Below, piece after piece: positions 23,513 through 33,488 of a DNA stretch of 64,000 nt. The translations under genes were made by a program, and so were the position numbers. The notes below the pieces were generated by a model. That model ran no database searches and was not told where the DNA came from. It was given only the letters and a program-made list of their open reading frames with translations. The number at the start of each line of letters is the position of its first letter. The first letter of the stretch is position 1. Source of the DNA: Muscardinus avellanarius (Eukaryota; Chordata; Mammalia; Rodentia; Gliridae); assembly GCA_963383645.1 (NCBI GenBank), contig OY726574.1, positions 59,766,394 through 59,830,393 on the forward strand. Reading direction: 5' to 3'.

Positions 23513-24010
23513 TCATTCTTTTTAATAGATTACCCTGGTATCTTTCTAAAATTTATTTTTCCTCTTAAAGAAGAGAAGACATGTAGGAGGTCAGTGTAGC
23601 TTCCTAGGACAGATTTGCCTGGAAATGGAGGGACCATGGCTGAAGACTGAACCGGAACAGGCCACCTGGCTGGACAGGCACGCACAGCACCAACAGGCGA
23701 CTGACCGCTCCGCACTGGGCTGCAGAGACAAAGGCTTTGTCAAGAAAACTTACTTAAAGGCCAAAGTGATGATCTGAGATAATTTTGTGGTGAAGTCTGA
23801 TTGCTCCACTTCCACAGGCCTTTGCAGGCTGGGAATGTCTTTGTTTCCAGGGAGAAACTCTCTAGTGGCATTAATACCTGAGATTCCTATCAAGCCCCAA
23901 ATGTAATTTACTGGTAAGAGATCAAAGACATGTTGCAGCTGTGCCTGTATCTGAACTGTCACCTGCCACGTTCAAACACAATGTGGCCTACTTCTGTCTT
24001 TCCCTCTCTC
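23513..24010. other. Unassigned sequence
   Basis: No repeat or exon recognised. Confidence 0.4.
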
Positions 24011-24018
24011 CTGTGTGT

Positions 24019-24061
<43 letters not shown>

Positions 24062-24062
24062 G
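24011..24062 (+). repeat. (TG)n microsatellite
   Basis: About 50 bp of TG with one interruption. It merges into the TG/TA-rich segment that follows. Confidence 0.95.
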
Positions 24063-24290
24063 TATAGAATATGTATATATGTGTAGTATGTATGCATATC
24101 CACATGGTATAAAGTGCTTATGGGTATGCAGTGTGTACATAAAATTACATGTACATTGGGTAGCATGTTTATGTGTATGTTTGGGTATATGTGAAGAGTT
24201 TATGTACATACATGTGTATGCATGTATCAAGTGTGTACATTGTGTGGTATGTCTCTGCATATGCGATGTGTGTATACACGTGTCAGAGAG
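24063..24290 (+). repeat. TG/TA-rich segment, source of the inverted copy
   Basis: Low-complexity but non-tandem sequence that continues the (TG)n run. Positions 24125-24271 are matched in inverted orientation at 23029-23173. Here the sequence extends smoothly past both ends of the match, which marks it as the likely donor. Confidence 0.85.
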
Positions 24291-24363
24291 ATGAAGGCTG
24301 ATGACTGCAACACACAGACATCACTAGGATGCTCATGGTGACTGTTTTGGAGAAAAAAAAATG

Positions 24364-24584
24364 TAGTGGGGCATGGTGGTGCATGCCTATAATCCCAGTA
24401 TTTGGAGTACTTTGGAGGCTGAGACAGGAGGATCGTAGGTTCAAAACCAGCCTCGGCAACTTAGTGAGAGACCATGTTTCAAAATGAAAACAATATAATA
24501 GGGCTTGGTGCAGCTCAGAAGTAGAATGTCCCTGGGTTCAGTCCCAGTACCACAAACAAACAAACAAACAAACAAACAAACCAA
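24364..24584 (+). mobile_element. B1-dID SINE with (CAAA)n tail
   Basis: Complete dimer with a 10-bp local duplication in the left monomer ('tatttggagtactttggagg'). The tail is (CAAA)n at 24552-24580. Confidence 0.92.
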
Positions 24585-24744
24585 CCCCAGGGATGAGGAG
24601 AGGGGAGAAGTAGAGGAAAGAGCAGGGTAGATGCAGTCTGGGTTTGGATATTGTTCACGCCCCTCCCCAACTGCTCACACCGGTGGGTGAGTAGCTCCGT
24701 ATCCATCAGCATTCTTGCAGCCATAATATAAAGAACCATGTGGC

Positions 24745-25025
24745 TGAAAGGAAAGATTTATTTTCTTATGGTACTTGGTTCAGTCAGTGTGAGGTCAGGG
24801 ACTGTAGATCCGAGGACCAGGCATCAGGAAGTGGGGGGAGGGAGGGCACAGGGCTGTGCTCTCATCCTGGAGGCCGGAAGCAGGAGAGAGGGGAGGAGGA
24901 AGCATTGTATCATCTCCAGGGCGACACCCCTGGGAACCGCCTCCTCCAGCCACACCCTACCTGCCTACTGGGTACCACCCAGGTAGACCATAACAGTAGA
25001 TTTATTCAATCCTCCTGACTCAATC
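24745..25025. mobile_element. URR1/MaLR-like interspersed element, partial
   Basis: Has the order seen in the element at 58260-58682: 'gaaaggaaagatttattt', 'ggccggaagcaggagagagg', 'cctcctccagccacacccta', 'cctactgggtaccaccc', 'agtagatttattcaatc'. The family is common in rodents. I cannot tell from memory whether it is best filed as a hAT-Charlie (URR1) or an ERVL-MaLR LTR derivative, and leave strand open. Confidence 0.55.
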
Positions 25026-25800
25026 ATATCAGCCCTGAATATTAAAAAAAAATAAGCTCTTTAGGGAACTTTTAAAAAATCTAACTATAATAGCTCCTTC
25101 TTCTTCCCTCTCCTCCCTTCTCCCTCCCCCTGGCCTGCCGGTGTCTCTCACTCCTCTCTTACCTTGGTGAGGATGAACAGCAGCCAGACCAGGAGTGATG
25201 TTTGCCCTTTTCAAAGAAAAGAAAGAGCTTAACCAAAGCCAGAGGGGGGAGGAGGGGATCAAGAAAGAGAATTGTAAAATGAGCTGAAGTGGGGAAAAGG
25301 GAAGAAGACGGTGCTGCAAGGAAGGGTGGGGATGGGAGGATTGCAACTAAACGAGGGTCCCTGAGGGCTGATGGAAACTTCCCGATGTCCTTGTGCCACC
25401 AGTTGTATAACTGGGAATTCACCAAAAACCACGGAAGTGTACGCTCCGGATGTGCGAATTGCATGGTACACAAATCATATTGCAATCAACCTGCTGTATT
25501 AATAAAAGTGACCTAGAATTTTACACACAAAAAATTACTGTTTCAAAGCACAGCAGTCCCTGGGCCAACTTTATGCACAGCAAGGCGGCTTCGTGAAGAA
25601 CCCCACTTCAGCCCACAATGTCACTCAGTATGGAAAGTTCATGGCAGATGGCTCCTGGCTGTCACTAGAGATAAAGAATCAGAAGAAGAGTTGAAAATAT
25701 AAAGAGAAGGACAGAAGGGAAACAGCCTCCTGCAAGGGTGCTGGGCTCAGGGTCCCCGTGTCAAGAACGCAGCCCAGCGGCCTTTCCATGACTTGAGTCT
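25026..25800. other. Unassigned sequence
   Basis: No repeat recognised. Purine/pyrimidine-rich patches at 25095-25160 and 25240-25350 yield opposed low-complexity frames of about 70-108 codons. Confidence 0.4.
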
Positions 25801-26405
25801 TCTAACATCTTATTTATTTACTCACATATAAAAGTTTTACATATTTATCATGTACAATGTGATGTTATGACATATGTATACACAGTGGGCTAGCTAAACT
25901 GGGCTAATTAGCATATGTATTACTCCATAATTTTTATGGAGAACATTTACAACCTACTCTTTTTGCAATTTTCAAGAATGCCATATATTATTAACTCCAG
26001 TCACCTGGTGGTATGATGTGTCTGGTGAATTTATCCCTCTACTGAAATGTTATACACTCTGACCAACCCTCCTACTCCCCCACCCCTGCCTCCGCACCTG
26101 CCCCCCTTGCCCCAACTCTCTGCTTCGATGAGTTCAATTGCTTTAGGCTCCACAAATCAGTGAGATCATGCAGGATTTGTCTTTCTTTTTTGTGTGTGGT
26201 ACTGGGGATGGAACCCAGGGACATTCTACCTTCGAGCTATACCTCCATCCTTATTTTTTATTCTTTATTTTGATACAGGGTCTCACTGAGTTGCAAAGGG
26301 CCTAAGGTAGCTGAGGCTGCCCACAAACCATGATCCTCAAGTCTCAGCCTCCCAAATGCTGAGATTACAAGCATGCACCACCATGCCATCAGTATTTGTC
26401 TTTCT
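25801..26405 (-). mobile_element. Old L1M 3' UTR, split by a SINE
   Basis: Minus-strand order of the placental L1M 3' UTR: 'gatgttatgacatatgtata', 'gctaattagcatatgtatta', 'aatttttatggagaacattt', 'gcaattttcaagaatgccat', 'ctctgcttcgatgagttcaa', 'tgagatcatgcaggattt'. The L1 motif 'tatttgtctttct' is where the SINE at 26188 landed. Confidence 0.78.
26188..26389 (-). mobile_element. B1-dID SINE with TSD, inside L1M
   Basis: Main-subfamily copy with 'gggcctaaggtagctgagg' (about 8 bp deleted in the left monomer). TSD 'atttgtctttctt' at 26175-26187 and 26394-26406, 13 bp perfect. Confidence 0.94.
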
Positions 26406-26619
26406 TGAATACATCTTTAAACAGGAAAAAAAGGAGAATTAACTAGAAGAGATGTTCACTTGTTTAGCAAGGCTAAAACCCAATTTTCTACCCATTTCAA
26501 ATATACAGATATGCCTGCACACACTCAGCAGCGTGTAACAAATAATGAGCTTCCATCACTGTCCAACAGTCTTGCTCTGTCTCTAAAATACTAACATACA
26601 CTTGGGTATGGTCAGATAC
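26406..26619. other. Unassigned sequence
   Basis: Nothing recognised. Confidence 0.4.
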
Positions 26620-27045
26620 AGGATAGCCCTTGAAGAGCTCATTTGTTGATGTTCAGGGCTGATAGAGTTGCATCATGACAGGTGAAACCTCATCCGTGGA
26701 TAAGTCCATCACAGTGGATTGCACTGGGTGGCAATGGATTTGCTGGGTGGTACCTAGGCCAGTGGGATGTGACTAGAGAAGGTGGCCCCGGCGGTGTGGC
26801 CTCAGGGGCTGTACCTGGTCTTTGAATCACCTGGCTTGCTGGCTCCCTGCTTGCGGCCTCCCCATGATATGAAGATCACTGTACTCTCCCTCTCTCAGCT
26901 CCCCGCGTCCATGTCCCGAGCTCCAGGTGCCAGCCTCACGTGGACTGAACCCTGAATCTCCAAGAAACCGTGAGCAAGTGTACCTTCCTTCCTCTGAGCT
27001 GTGTGGTCAGGTTTACTGGGATGCAACAGTGAGGATGCTGAGACA
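26620..27045. mobile_element. URR1/MaLR-like element, opposite orientation
   Basis: Reverse orientation relative to the copies at 24745 and 58260. Blocks: 'agagctcatttgttgatgtt', 'actgggtggcaatgga', 'ctggctccctgcttgcgg', 'cacgtggactgaaccctgaa', 'aagaaaccgtgagcaagtgt'. These are the expected successive parts of that family read backwards. Diverged and gapped. Confidence 0.5.
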
Positions 27046-28410
27046 TACTTTGTAGCCTCCTCTAGAAGAGGCTGACCCCAATCTTAAGATCTTTGATAAC
27101 TGGGGACCCCCTCTTCCCTCTGGAGTCAGTGTACCACCCAGCAAGTCTCCCTCTTCTCTGCTTTGAAAGCTACTTCCTGAATACAGTAGCAAATAATCAT
27201 GTCTATACGAGTAACTGTGTTTGGTGTATCTTATCTATAGCCTATGAGCGAAGGAAGGACTTTGTAGCATTCTTTGGTTGCAGCGAAGCCTTTTACAGCT
27301 TACTTTCTATGTCTCATTTTTGTTCCCCGGATAGAGCTGCTGAATAGCTGATCTCTGGATAAACACGGGATTCCCCTGTTTTGAATTTGCTATGCTGTGT
27401 AAAATTCTGAATCAATCCAATATTGATTAAAAGAAAACAAATTTCTTGCTGAGTTTTGAGCAGTATTCAGAGTTACATTTTAAAGTATGGCAGGTATGTA
27501 CTTCTCATAATGTGGAAGTCTAAAAAGGAAAATATCAGGTCTCGGATGTCACAGATATATTTATGAGAAAAGAAATTGTTTTTGTGGAGGGGAAGTCTCT
27601 TCTCAATGGAATACAAATTTAAATTAATGCGAGATCATCTTTAAGATGCATGATTGATAAAATAGCTCCTTTTTGGATCTTAGTGCATTTAGAGGTAATC
27701 AAGTTATCTAGCAAATTAGGGGGAGAAATTGCTTCTGCAATGTCTGGGAAAGCACGTGGTGGGTGATGAATTTTTCCATTAGTGTTAATGAGCTGTGCCT
27801 GGTTAACTCCCCGGCACAGCAGCAGAACAGAGCCCACTTCATTTATCTTTCATATTTAATTCAATTTGTTTGTATACTACATCTTTCATTCAATGTTTCT
27901 GAAAAAGCAATTTTAGGAACGACAAAATTATGAGAACATACATCAGAGAATTGAATGTACTGAAAACAAAACCAAAAAAAAAATGGACAGGAGTTTTGGG
28001 AGAGATTAAAAAAATTACTTTCTCATGTTTTGCGTGCTTCTGAGTATGATCTGATCAGCTCTGAAGACTAACATAATATACTCATTCGCGGAAATGAGAA
28101 TTGCTTCGTCTGTTTTCAGACACTGAGAGAAGATAATAAAGACTCCCAGAGAAAGCAGATTCAAAACGGCCACAGTGTAGAGCCACAAACCTGAGAAAAC
28201 TCTGAGGCAGCAAGTAAAATGATGAGAGCAGGACCCAGAGGGATGTGAGGGGGAAAGCAAGCGTGCAACAGGAAGAGGCGACTTGGATCTGCACAAGCGC
28301 TGCACGCCCGAAATGCTCAGCCAACTCCCAAGGATGGTGTGCTAGGGCTCTCACAGACGCCCTGGAAGTATGTATGTGTCGTTTCCTTATTTAATTAATA
28401 AATATAGACA
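27046..28410. other. Unassigned sequence
   Basis: About 1.4 kb without a recognised repeat. The part at 27590-27960 is AT-rich with several ATTA/TAAT motifs and is a candidate conserved non-coding element. Frames at 28015-28354 overlap in two phases and lack domains. Confidence 0.4.
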
Positions 28411-28626
28411 ATAGCCGCTTACGATGGTGCACACCTGTGATCCCAGTACTTGGGAGGCTGAGACAGGAGGATGGTAAGTTTGAAGACAGCCCCAGAAATT
28501 TAGTGGGACCCTCAGAAAGTTAGCAAGACCCTATTTCAAAATAAAATAAAAGTAAAAAGAGCTGATAGTGTAAATCAGAGGCAGAAAGCCCCTGTCTTTA
28601 ATCCAAGAAAGACAGACAGACAGACA
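28411..28626 (+). mobile_element. B1-dID SINE, old copy, (GACA)n tail
   Basis: Diverged copy; ID half 'gctgatagtgtaaatcagag' and tail of GACA repeats (28608-28626). Confidence 0.87.
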
Positions 28627-28790
28627 ATAAGGAATGGAAAAAAAGGTATTCATGGATTCACCTGTTTCAAGGTCACTAAACCACTGCAGTCCTCTGCCCC
28701 ACTCCTGGGCTGGTTTCCCCCATATAATGAACAACTGGAAGATTACTTGAGCTTATGGTCATAATTGTTCTTTCAAACTTGAAATTTAAA

Positions 28791-29012
28791 GCTAGGTACA
28801 GTTGCATATGTCTATAATTCCAGTATGTGTGAGGCTGAGTAAGGAGGACCATATTTTGAGGCCAGACTGAACAATTTAGCAAGACCTCCAGCAACTTAGC
28901 AAGAGCCTGTTTCAAAACAAAAAAGTCAAAAGAGCTGGCGGTATAGCTCAGAGATAAAGTGCCCCTGGGTTCAATCCCCAGTACCCCAAAATAAAAATAT
29001 AAAAACAAAAAC
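28791..29012 (+). mobile_element. B1-dID SINE, old copy
   Basis: Strongly diverged left monomer ('gctaggtacagttgcatatg') but well-kept ID end ('gggttcaatccccagtaccc'). Confidence 0.88.
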
Positions 29013-29017
29013 AAGCA

Positions 29018-29215
29018 AGTCGGGTGTGGTGGAGCATGCTTGTAATCCCCGCGCTTGGGAGGCGGAGACAGGAGGATGGTGCAGGTTCGAAGCCAGCCAT
29101 GCTGGCTTAAGAGACCCTTTTTCCAAATAAAAATATTAAAAAATAGGTCTGGGAGTGTAGCCCGGAGGTATAAGGGCTTCTAGGAACCCTAGTACCACCA
29201 AAAAATAAAAAATAA
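29018..29215 (+). mobile_element. B1-dID SINE, hairpin subfamily, with TSD
   Basis: The only plus-strand member of the hairpin subfamily here, so its RNA sense can be read directly: 'aagccagc-cat-gctggctt' at 29090-29108, an 8-bp perfect stem with a 3-nt loop. The ID end reads 'gggcttctaggaaccctagt'. TSD 'aaaaacaagca' at 29007-29017 and 29216-29226, so it landed in the tail of the preceding SINE. Confidence 0.93.
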
Positions 29216-29226
29216 AAAAACAAGCA

Positions 29227-30095
29227 AAACAAACAAACAAAAAAACAACCCTGGATTATTTAAAGCTTGGCAATAGTATGAAATGGTTGTTCCAATGTAG
29301 CCTTAGGCAAAGTGTGGAAGGCTCCCTTCACCGTCAGCATCTATATAATATGTATAATGCCCATGTTCTCCCTACTTGGAGACTAGAACCAAGTTCTAAA
29401 GAGAACCCCTTTCTTGCAAGTCTGTTAATTGAGCACCTTCTGTGCCCGGGGAGCTACTTTGGGCAGTGGTGATACTTCTAAGAACTCCACATGCGGCATA
29501 AATATACATTTACGTATCGCATGTACATACATAAGCTAAACATGTAAGAAATACATATTTCAAGAGATGGTGGATGAAGCAGGGCAGAGCGGGCGGCGGT
29601 GTGGCCCGAGGGGAGGCTGCCCCTCCCCTTTGCCAGCAACACTTCCTGGACCCCCTTCCTCAGGTGTGCCTGGCTGACTCCACCCAGGTGGCAACGTGAG
29701 CATCTCTGCCCCTATCCAGCTTTCTGTGCACACCTCTTCCCAACTAAATCTCTTTCCTCAGTGCTGAAACCAAAGTGCTTCTTTCTGGCTTCCTCTAAGA
29801 TAACTCATCATTTCCCATTTGTATTAAATCATCTGTATTCATATATTCACATTACGGATTCAACGTTATTATACATCAAGCTGCTCGAGAGCCCGCGCTC
29901 GCCCTTTATCATTTCTCAAAGCTTCTATCACAGCGCCTTGGACGCCGAAATATTTCAACCAATGTTTTTTTGCAACAGGCGATTAGTTAAGGATGTCGGC
30001 AAAACTAAACTGCATTTCCAGAACTGTATCACCCCTTGCTTAATAGATGTTTGCTATGATTTACCTGAAGAAATTTCTCACATTATTTGCCCTTT
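29227..30095. other. Unassigned sequence
   Basis: No repeat recognised. It forms the first part of a 276-codon frame (29599-30429) whose remainder is microsatellite, so I do not treat that frame as coding. Confidence 0.4.
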
Positions 30096-30108
30096 TATAT
30101 TACAATTC

Positions 30109-30314
30109 CTCCTCCCCTCCCCTCCTCCTCCTCCTTCCCCTCCTCCTCCTCCTCCTCCCCATCCTCCTCCTCCTCCTCCCCCCCCCCCTCCTCCTCCTCC
30201 TCCTCCTCCTCCTCCTCCTCCTCCTCCTCCTCCTCCTCCTCCTCCTCCTCCTCCTCTTCTTCTTCTTCTTCTTCTTCTTCTTCTTCTTCTTCTTCTTCTT
30301 CTTCTTCTTCTTCT
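30109..30314 (-). repeat. (TCC)n then (TTC)n microsatellite grown in a SINE tail
   Basis: A 206-bp pyrimidine tract: irregular TCC/CCCC, pure TCC (about 30188-30255), then pure TTC (30256-30314). It lies between the left TSD copy and the ID end of the SINE that follows, exactly where the A-tail belongs. Translations are poly-Pro, poly-Leu and poly-Ser. Confidence 0.95.
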
Positions 30315-30506
30315 GTGTCTGGAACGCAGGGGTATTCTGCCTCCGAGCTACACCCCCTGCCCTATTTTTTTATTCTTTATTTTGAAACAGAGTCTCACTA
30401 AGTTGTGGAGGGCCTCACAAAATAGCTGAGGCTGTCTGCGAACTGCGATCCTCCTGTCTCAGCCTCCCGAATGCTGGGATTACAAGTGTGCACCACCACG
30501 CCCGGC
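30315..30506 (-). mobile_element. B1-dID SINE with expanded tail and TSD
   Basis: Well-conserved copy from 'tctggaacgcaggggtattc' to 'gcaccaccacgcccggc'. 'tatattacaattc' (30096-30108) and 'tatattatgattc' (30507-30519) match at 11 of 13 positions and bracket the SINE together with its microsatellite. Confidence 0.92.
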
Positions 30507-30519
30507 TATATTATGATTC

Positions 30520-30783
30520 TTAAATCTGCTGCTTCAGTGGTATGAAACAGCCCTCTTACTTTCCATTGTCAAGGGCACTTGGCGGGAGGAGACAGGGTCC
30601 AGTGGGGACCAGCACATAGGGCGGCCTTCCTAGAGTACTTTCCAGAACTGGAGAAGGGGTAGGCTGATGCCTGGAAGGGTTGGCAGGTACACTGGCGAAC
30701 AGGAACATGATATGTTGGGAGCACAAAGGAGGTGACTTCTAGCACAGAGGAGGTACAACCAGGGACATCTCTGGGAAGCCATG
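30520..30783. other. Unassigned sequence
   Basis: Nothing recognised. Confidence 0.4.
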
Positions 30784-30985
30784 GCCCTTGTGTTATAATG
30801 TGTTGGTGAGGCTTGCCAGTGTCCTTGTGTTATAGTGAGTGGGGGTCATCAGTGTCTTTGTGTTATAATGGGCGGGGTTCACCAGTTTGTGTTATAATGG
30901 GTTCAGTTCACCCACGCCCTTGTGCTATAATGCCTGGGTTCACCAGTGCCCTGTGTTACAAGCCTGGGATTCATGCAGTGAAGAG
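30784..30985 (+). repeat. Minisatellite, about six units of 30-38 bp
   Basis: Each unit holds a core 'ttgtgttataatg' followed by a G-rich stretch and 'ttcaccagtg'. Cores start near 30788, 30826, 30859, 30888, 30921 and 30952. Units vary in length and sequence, so this is an old or slowly changing array. Confidence 0.85.
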
Positions 30986-31334
30986 TGTCTGGGTAGACCA
31001 GGGAGAGGACCCACAGTGCCTGGAGGGCATGCTAGCTGGCACTGTGAGGGAGACAGAGGGTGGTGCACCCCGAAGTCTCCATGACGCCTTTTGGAGGACT
31101 GTGCGTGGTGCTTATACCACAGCACTGAGACAGGTAGGTTCCCATTTGGAAACGAGCAGCCTGACCGGTGGCCCAAGGAAGACGGGCTGACGAGCCACTG
31201 AGCAAGAAGTCATGAGTAGAGCTTAGGGTAAGTGGAGGCAAACAGAGCCACGCAAGATGATATAGGAAGCCAAATCTACCGACAAGATTGGGCAGCTAAG
31301 TATCAGGAGTAAAGGAGAAAATGAATTAAGAACT
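30986..31334. other. Unassigned sequence
   Basis: GC-richer stretch without a recognised repeat. Overlapping frames on both strands (65-125 codons) partly translate the minisatellite. Confidence 0.4.
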
Positions 31335-31550
31335 CTTCTTTATATCTGGGCGTGGTGGCGCATGCTTATAAGCCCAGCATTCCGGAGGCTGTGACCCAAG
31401 GATCGCGGTTTGCGGACAGACTCAGCTACTTAGTGAGGCCCTTTGCAACTCAGTGAGACCCTGATTCAAAATAAAGAATAAAAAATAGGGCTGGAGGTTT
31501 CGCTCAAGAGGTAAAATGCCCCTGGGTTCCATCCCTGGTATTGCAAAAAA
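31335..31550 (+). mobile_element. B1-dID SINE
   Basis: Close to the main consensus ('ctgggcgtggtggcgcatgc', 'caaaataaagaataaaaaat'), with 'tgtgacccaaggatcgcgg' in place of the usual 'tgagacaggagg'. Confidence 0.93.
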
Positions 31551-32237
31551 CAACTATTTTTATTTTATGAGTTGGATATCTGAATATATGATCACACCGA
31601 CCATCGAGGTATTGGTGGGGGGATGAATCCAGTTTTGAACATAATAAGCCAAGCAACCGTCCAAAAGGAAGGTGGTCACCGGGCAGGGGACACACAGGTC
31701 TCTGCTCAAGTGAGCAGGGCTGGACGTGTCCCCAGGAGGCCACAAGCACTGCGAGGATTTGTGAGTAAGCACACAGACACGTGGTGATAGACCTTGGATG
31801 CCACCTGGTACCTGGGTCCCGCCTACCTCAAGTCCATGCGGCCGGGTCTCCAGCCACAGGGGCCCAGGTCTGTGTTCAGGGCTGTCCTGGGGTTCCCATC
31901 TGCAGCCAGAGTGAGGACTGTGTGCAGCAGCCTCTTAGGAAGAATCATCAGCAAAGGCTGACCAAGGAGAAAGAGAAAAGCGTGGAGGCTGAGGAGAGAG
32001 GCCAGCAGCATCCTAGAGGCTGCGAGGCTGAGGCATAAACACAGCCCCTGCAGAAACATGGGACACTAGGGGTTAAAAGTGGCCCCGAGGTATGCGGCAA
32101 GAGGAACAGGTGACAATGGGCACTGTGGTCAGAGCCACGTGACAGGGCACAGAGGCGTGCAGGCCTGAGGGCGGGAAGAGACAGGCCACTGCGCCAGAGG
32201 TCTGCACCCGACTGGGCAAAGTTGGGGTTCCTTGTTT
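31551..32237. other. Unassigned sequence
   Basis: No repeat recognised; small frames on both strands lack domains. Confidence 0.4.
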
Positions 32238-32446
32238 TTCTCTTTACTAGGGATTGAACTCAGCGCCCGGGGCCATTCCACCTCTGAGCGACACCCCAAG
32301 CCCTTTTGCTTTTTGATTCTGAAACAGAGTCTCACTAAGTTGTTGAAGCCCTTACTAAATTGCTGAGGGCTGGGTTTGAATCTGAGATCCTCCTGTCTCA
32401 GCCCCCAAGTACTGAGATTACAGATACGCATCTTCATACTTGGCTT
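32238..32446 (-). mobile_element. B1-dID SINE, old copy
   Basis: ID half carries a short insertion ('gcgcccggggccattccacc'). The left monomer has two diverged 'actaa..ttg' repeats and ends 'catcttcatacttggct'. Confidence 0.87.
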
Positions 32447-32471
32447 CTGTTTGTTTTAAAAATGTAAGCCA

Positions 32472-32697
32472 CGCTGGGCATGGTGGCGCACGCTTGCAAT
32501 CACAGCATGGGAAGCTGAGACAGGAAGATTGCAGTTCGCAGACAGCCTCAGCTACCTAGTGAGGACCTTTGCAACTCAGTGAGACCCTGTTTCAAAAATA
32601 AGGAATAAAAAAAATAGAGCTGGGAGTGTAACTAGGGGGTAGAATTCCCCTAAGTTCCAACCCCAGTAATACAAAAAATAAATAAATGATGAAATAA
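32472..32697 (+). mobile_element. B1-dID SINE
   Basis: Full dimer with tail 'aaaaaataaataaatgatga'. It begins only about 25 bp after the opposite-strand copy ends, giving a convergent inverted pair. Confidence 0.92.
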
Positions 32698-32806
32698 AAA
32701 TTAAAACAGAAGCAATATATGGGCATGTTTAAGTTTTTGTGGTTGCTAGATATATCCCAGGTAAAAGCAGGTATAAAATGAGACTGCTGTTTAAAATATA
32801 TTTTTA

Positions 32807-33024
32807 GGCCGGGCGTGGTGGCGCACACTTGTAATCCCCGTGCTTGGGGGGCGAGACAGGAGGATCACACGGGTTTGAAGCCAGCCTCAGCTACTTAGTG
32901 AGGCTCTCAGCAACTTAGTGAGACCCTGTTTCCAAATAAAATATAAAAAGGTCTGGGAGTAAAGCCTGGAGGTAGAAAGCCTCTGGGTTCCACCCCCAGT
33001 ACCACCAAAATAAAATAAAATAAT
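32807..33024 (+). mobile_element. B1-dID SINE, intermediate subfamily
   Basis: Has 'ggtctgggagtaaagcctgg' and 'tttccaaataaaatataaaa' as in the hairpin subfamily, and the 'gtaatccccgtgcttgg' left end, but still contains the complete left monomer ('agctacttagtgaggctctc'). It therefore sits between the main and hairpin forms. Confidence 0.92.
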
Positions 33025-33414
33025 TTTTAAGGCCAATACCTGCCTAACCACCATGATAGTCCATAAACAAAATACTATCAGGCTTGTAAAAAAAAAATAA
33101 ATAAACAGCGACAACAGCGTGCCCCAGTGCCTCCCCTCAGTGTTACTCTGCTTTCCCTTAAATGTCACCATCTGTGCGTGTCTCCTATGTAATGCTGCTG
33201 CTCAGTTTTTCCAGTTCCAGAAAATTCCTGTCACTTACATCACGCTGCTCTCATTATCTGGGTCTGGCATTTTTTCAATACGACACTGTGGATCCATGTG
33301 TGTTGTTATGTCTGGATGCAGATCATTTATTTTCAGCGCAGTATAATTTTTCTTTGTATAAATGTACTGAAATGTTTAGAACTTGTGCAAAAGATTCTGT
33401 TAGAAAGCACGGGC
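33025..33414. other. Unassigned sequence
   Basis: Nothing recognised. Confidence 0.4.
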
Positions 33415-33416
33415 TT

Positions 33417-33488
33417 GGGGCTGGGCTGGAAGAGCTTAGTGGTAGAATTTGTGCTTGGCATGCAGAAAACCCTGGGTTTGTTCCCCAG
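33417..33488 (+). mobile_element. ID monomer SINE (BC1/tRNA-Ala type)
   Basis: Free-standing ID: 'ggggctgggctggaagagct', 'tagtggtagaatttgtgctt', 'ggcatgcagaaaaccctggg', 'tttgttccccagcag'. It has the 'gcttggcatgc' middle typical of true ID elements and absent from the dimeric SINEs here, so it is not a fragment of those. Confidence 0.88.

Noticed and set aside
29599..30429. 276-codon open frame on the plus strand
   Set aside because: Over a third is poly-Pro/poly-Leu from the (TCC)n/(TTC)n tract and the end is a SINE. The other two phases of the tract are also open.
33417..33488. Considered as a tRNA gene
   Set aside because: It has the ID SINE sequence and an A/G-rich tail; tRNA folding positions are not preserved.
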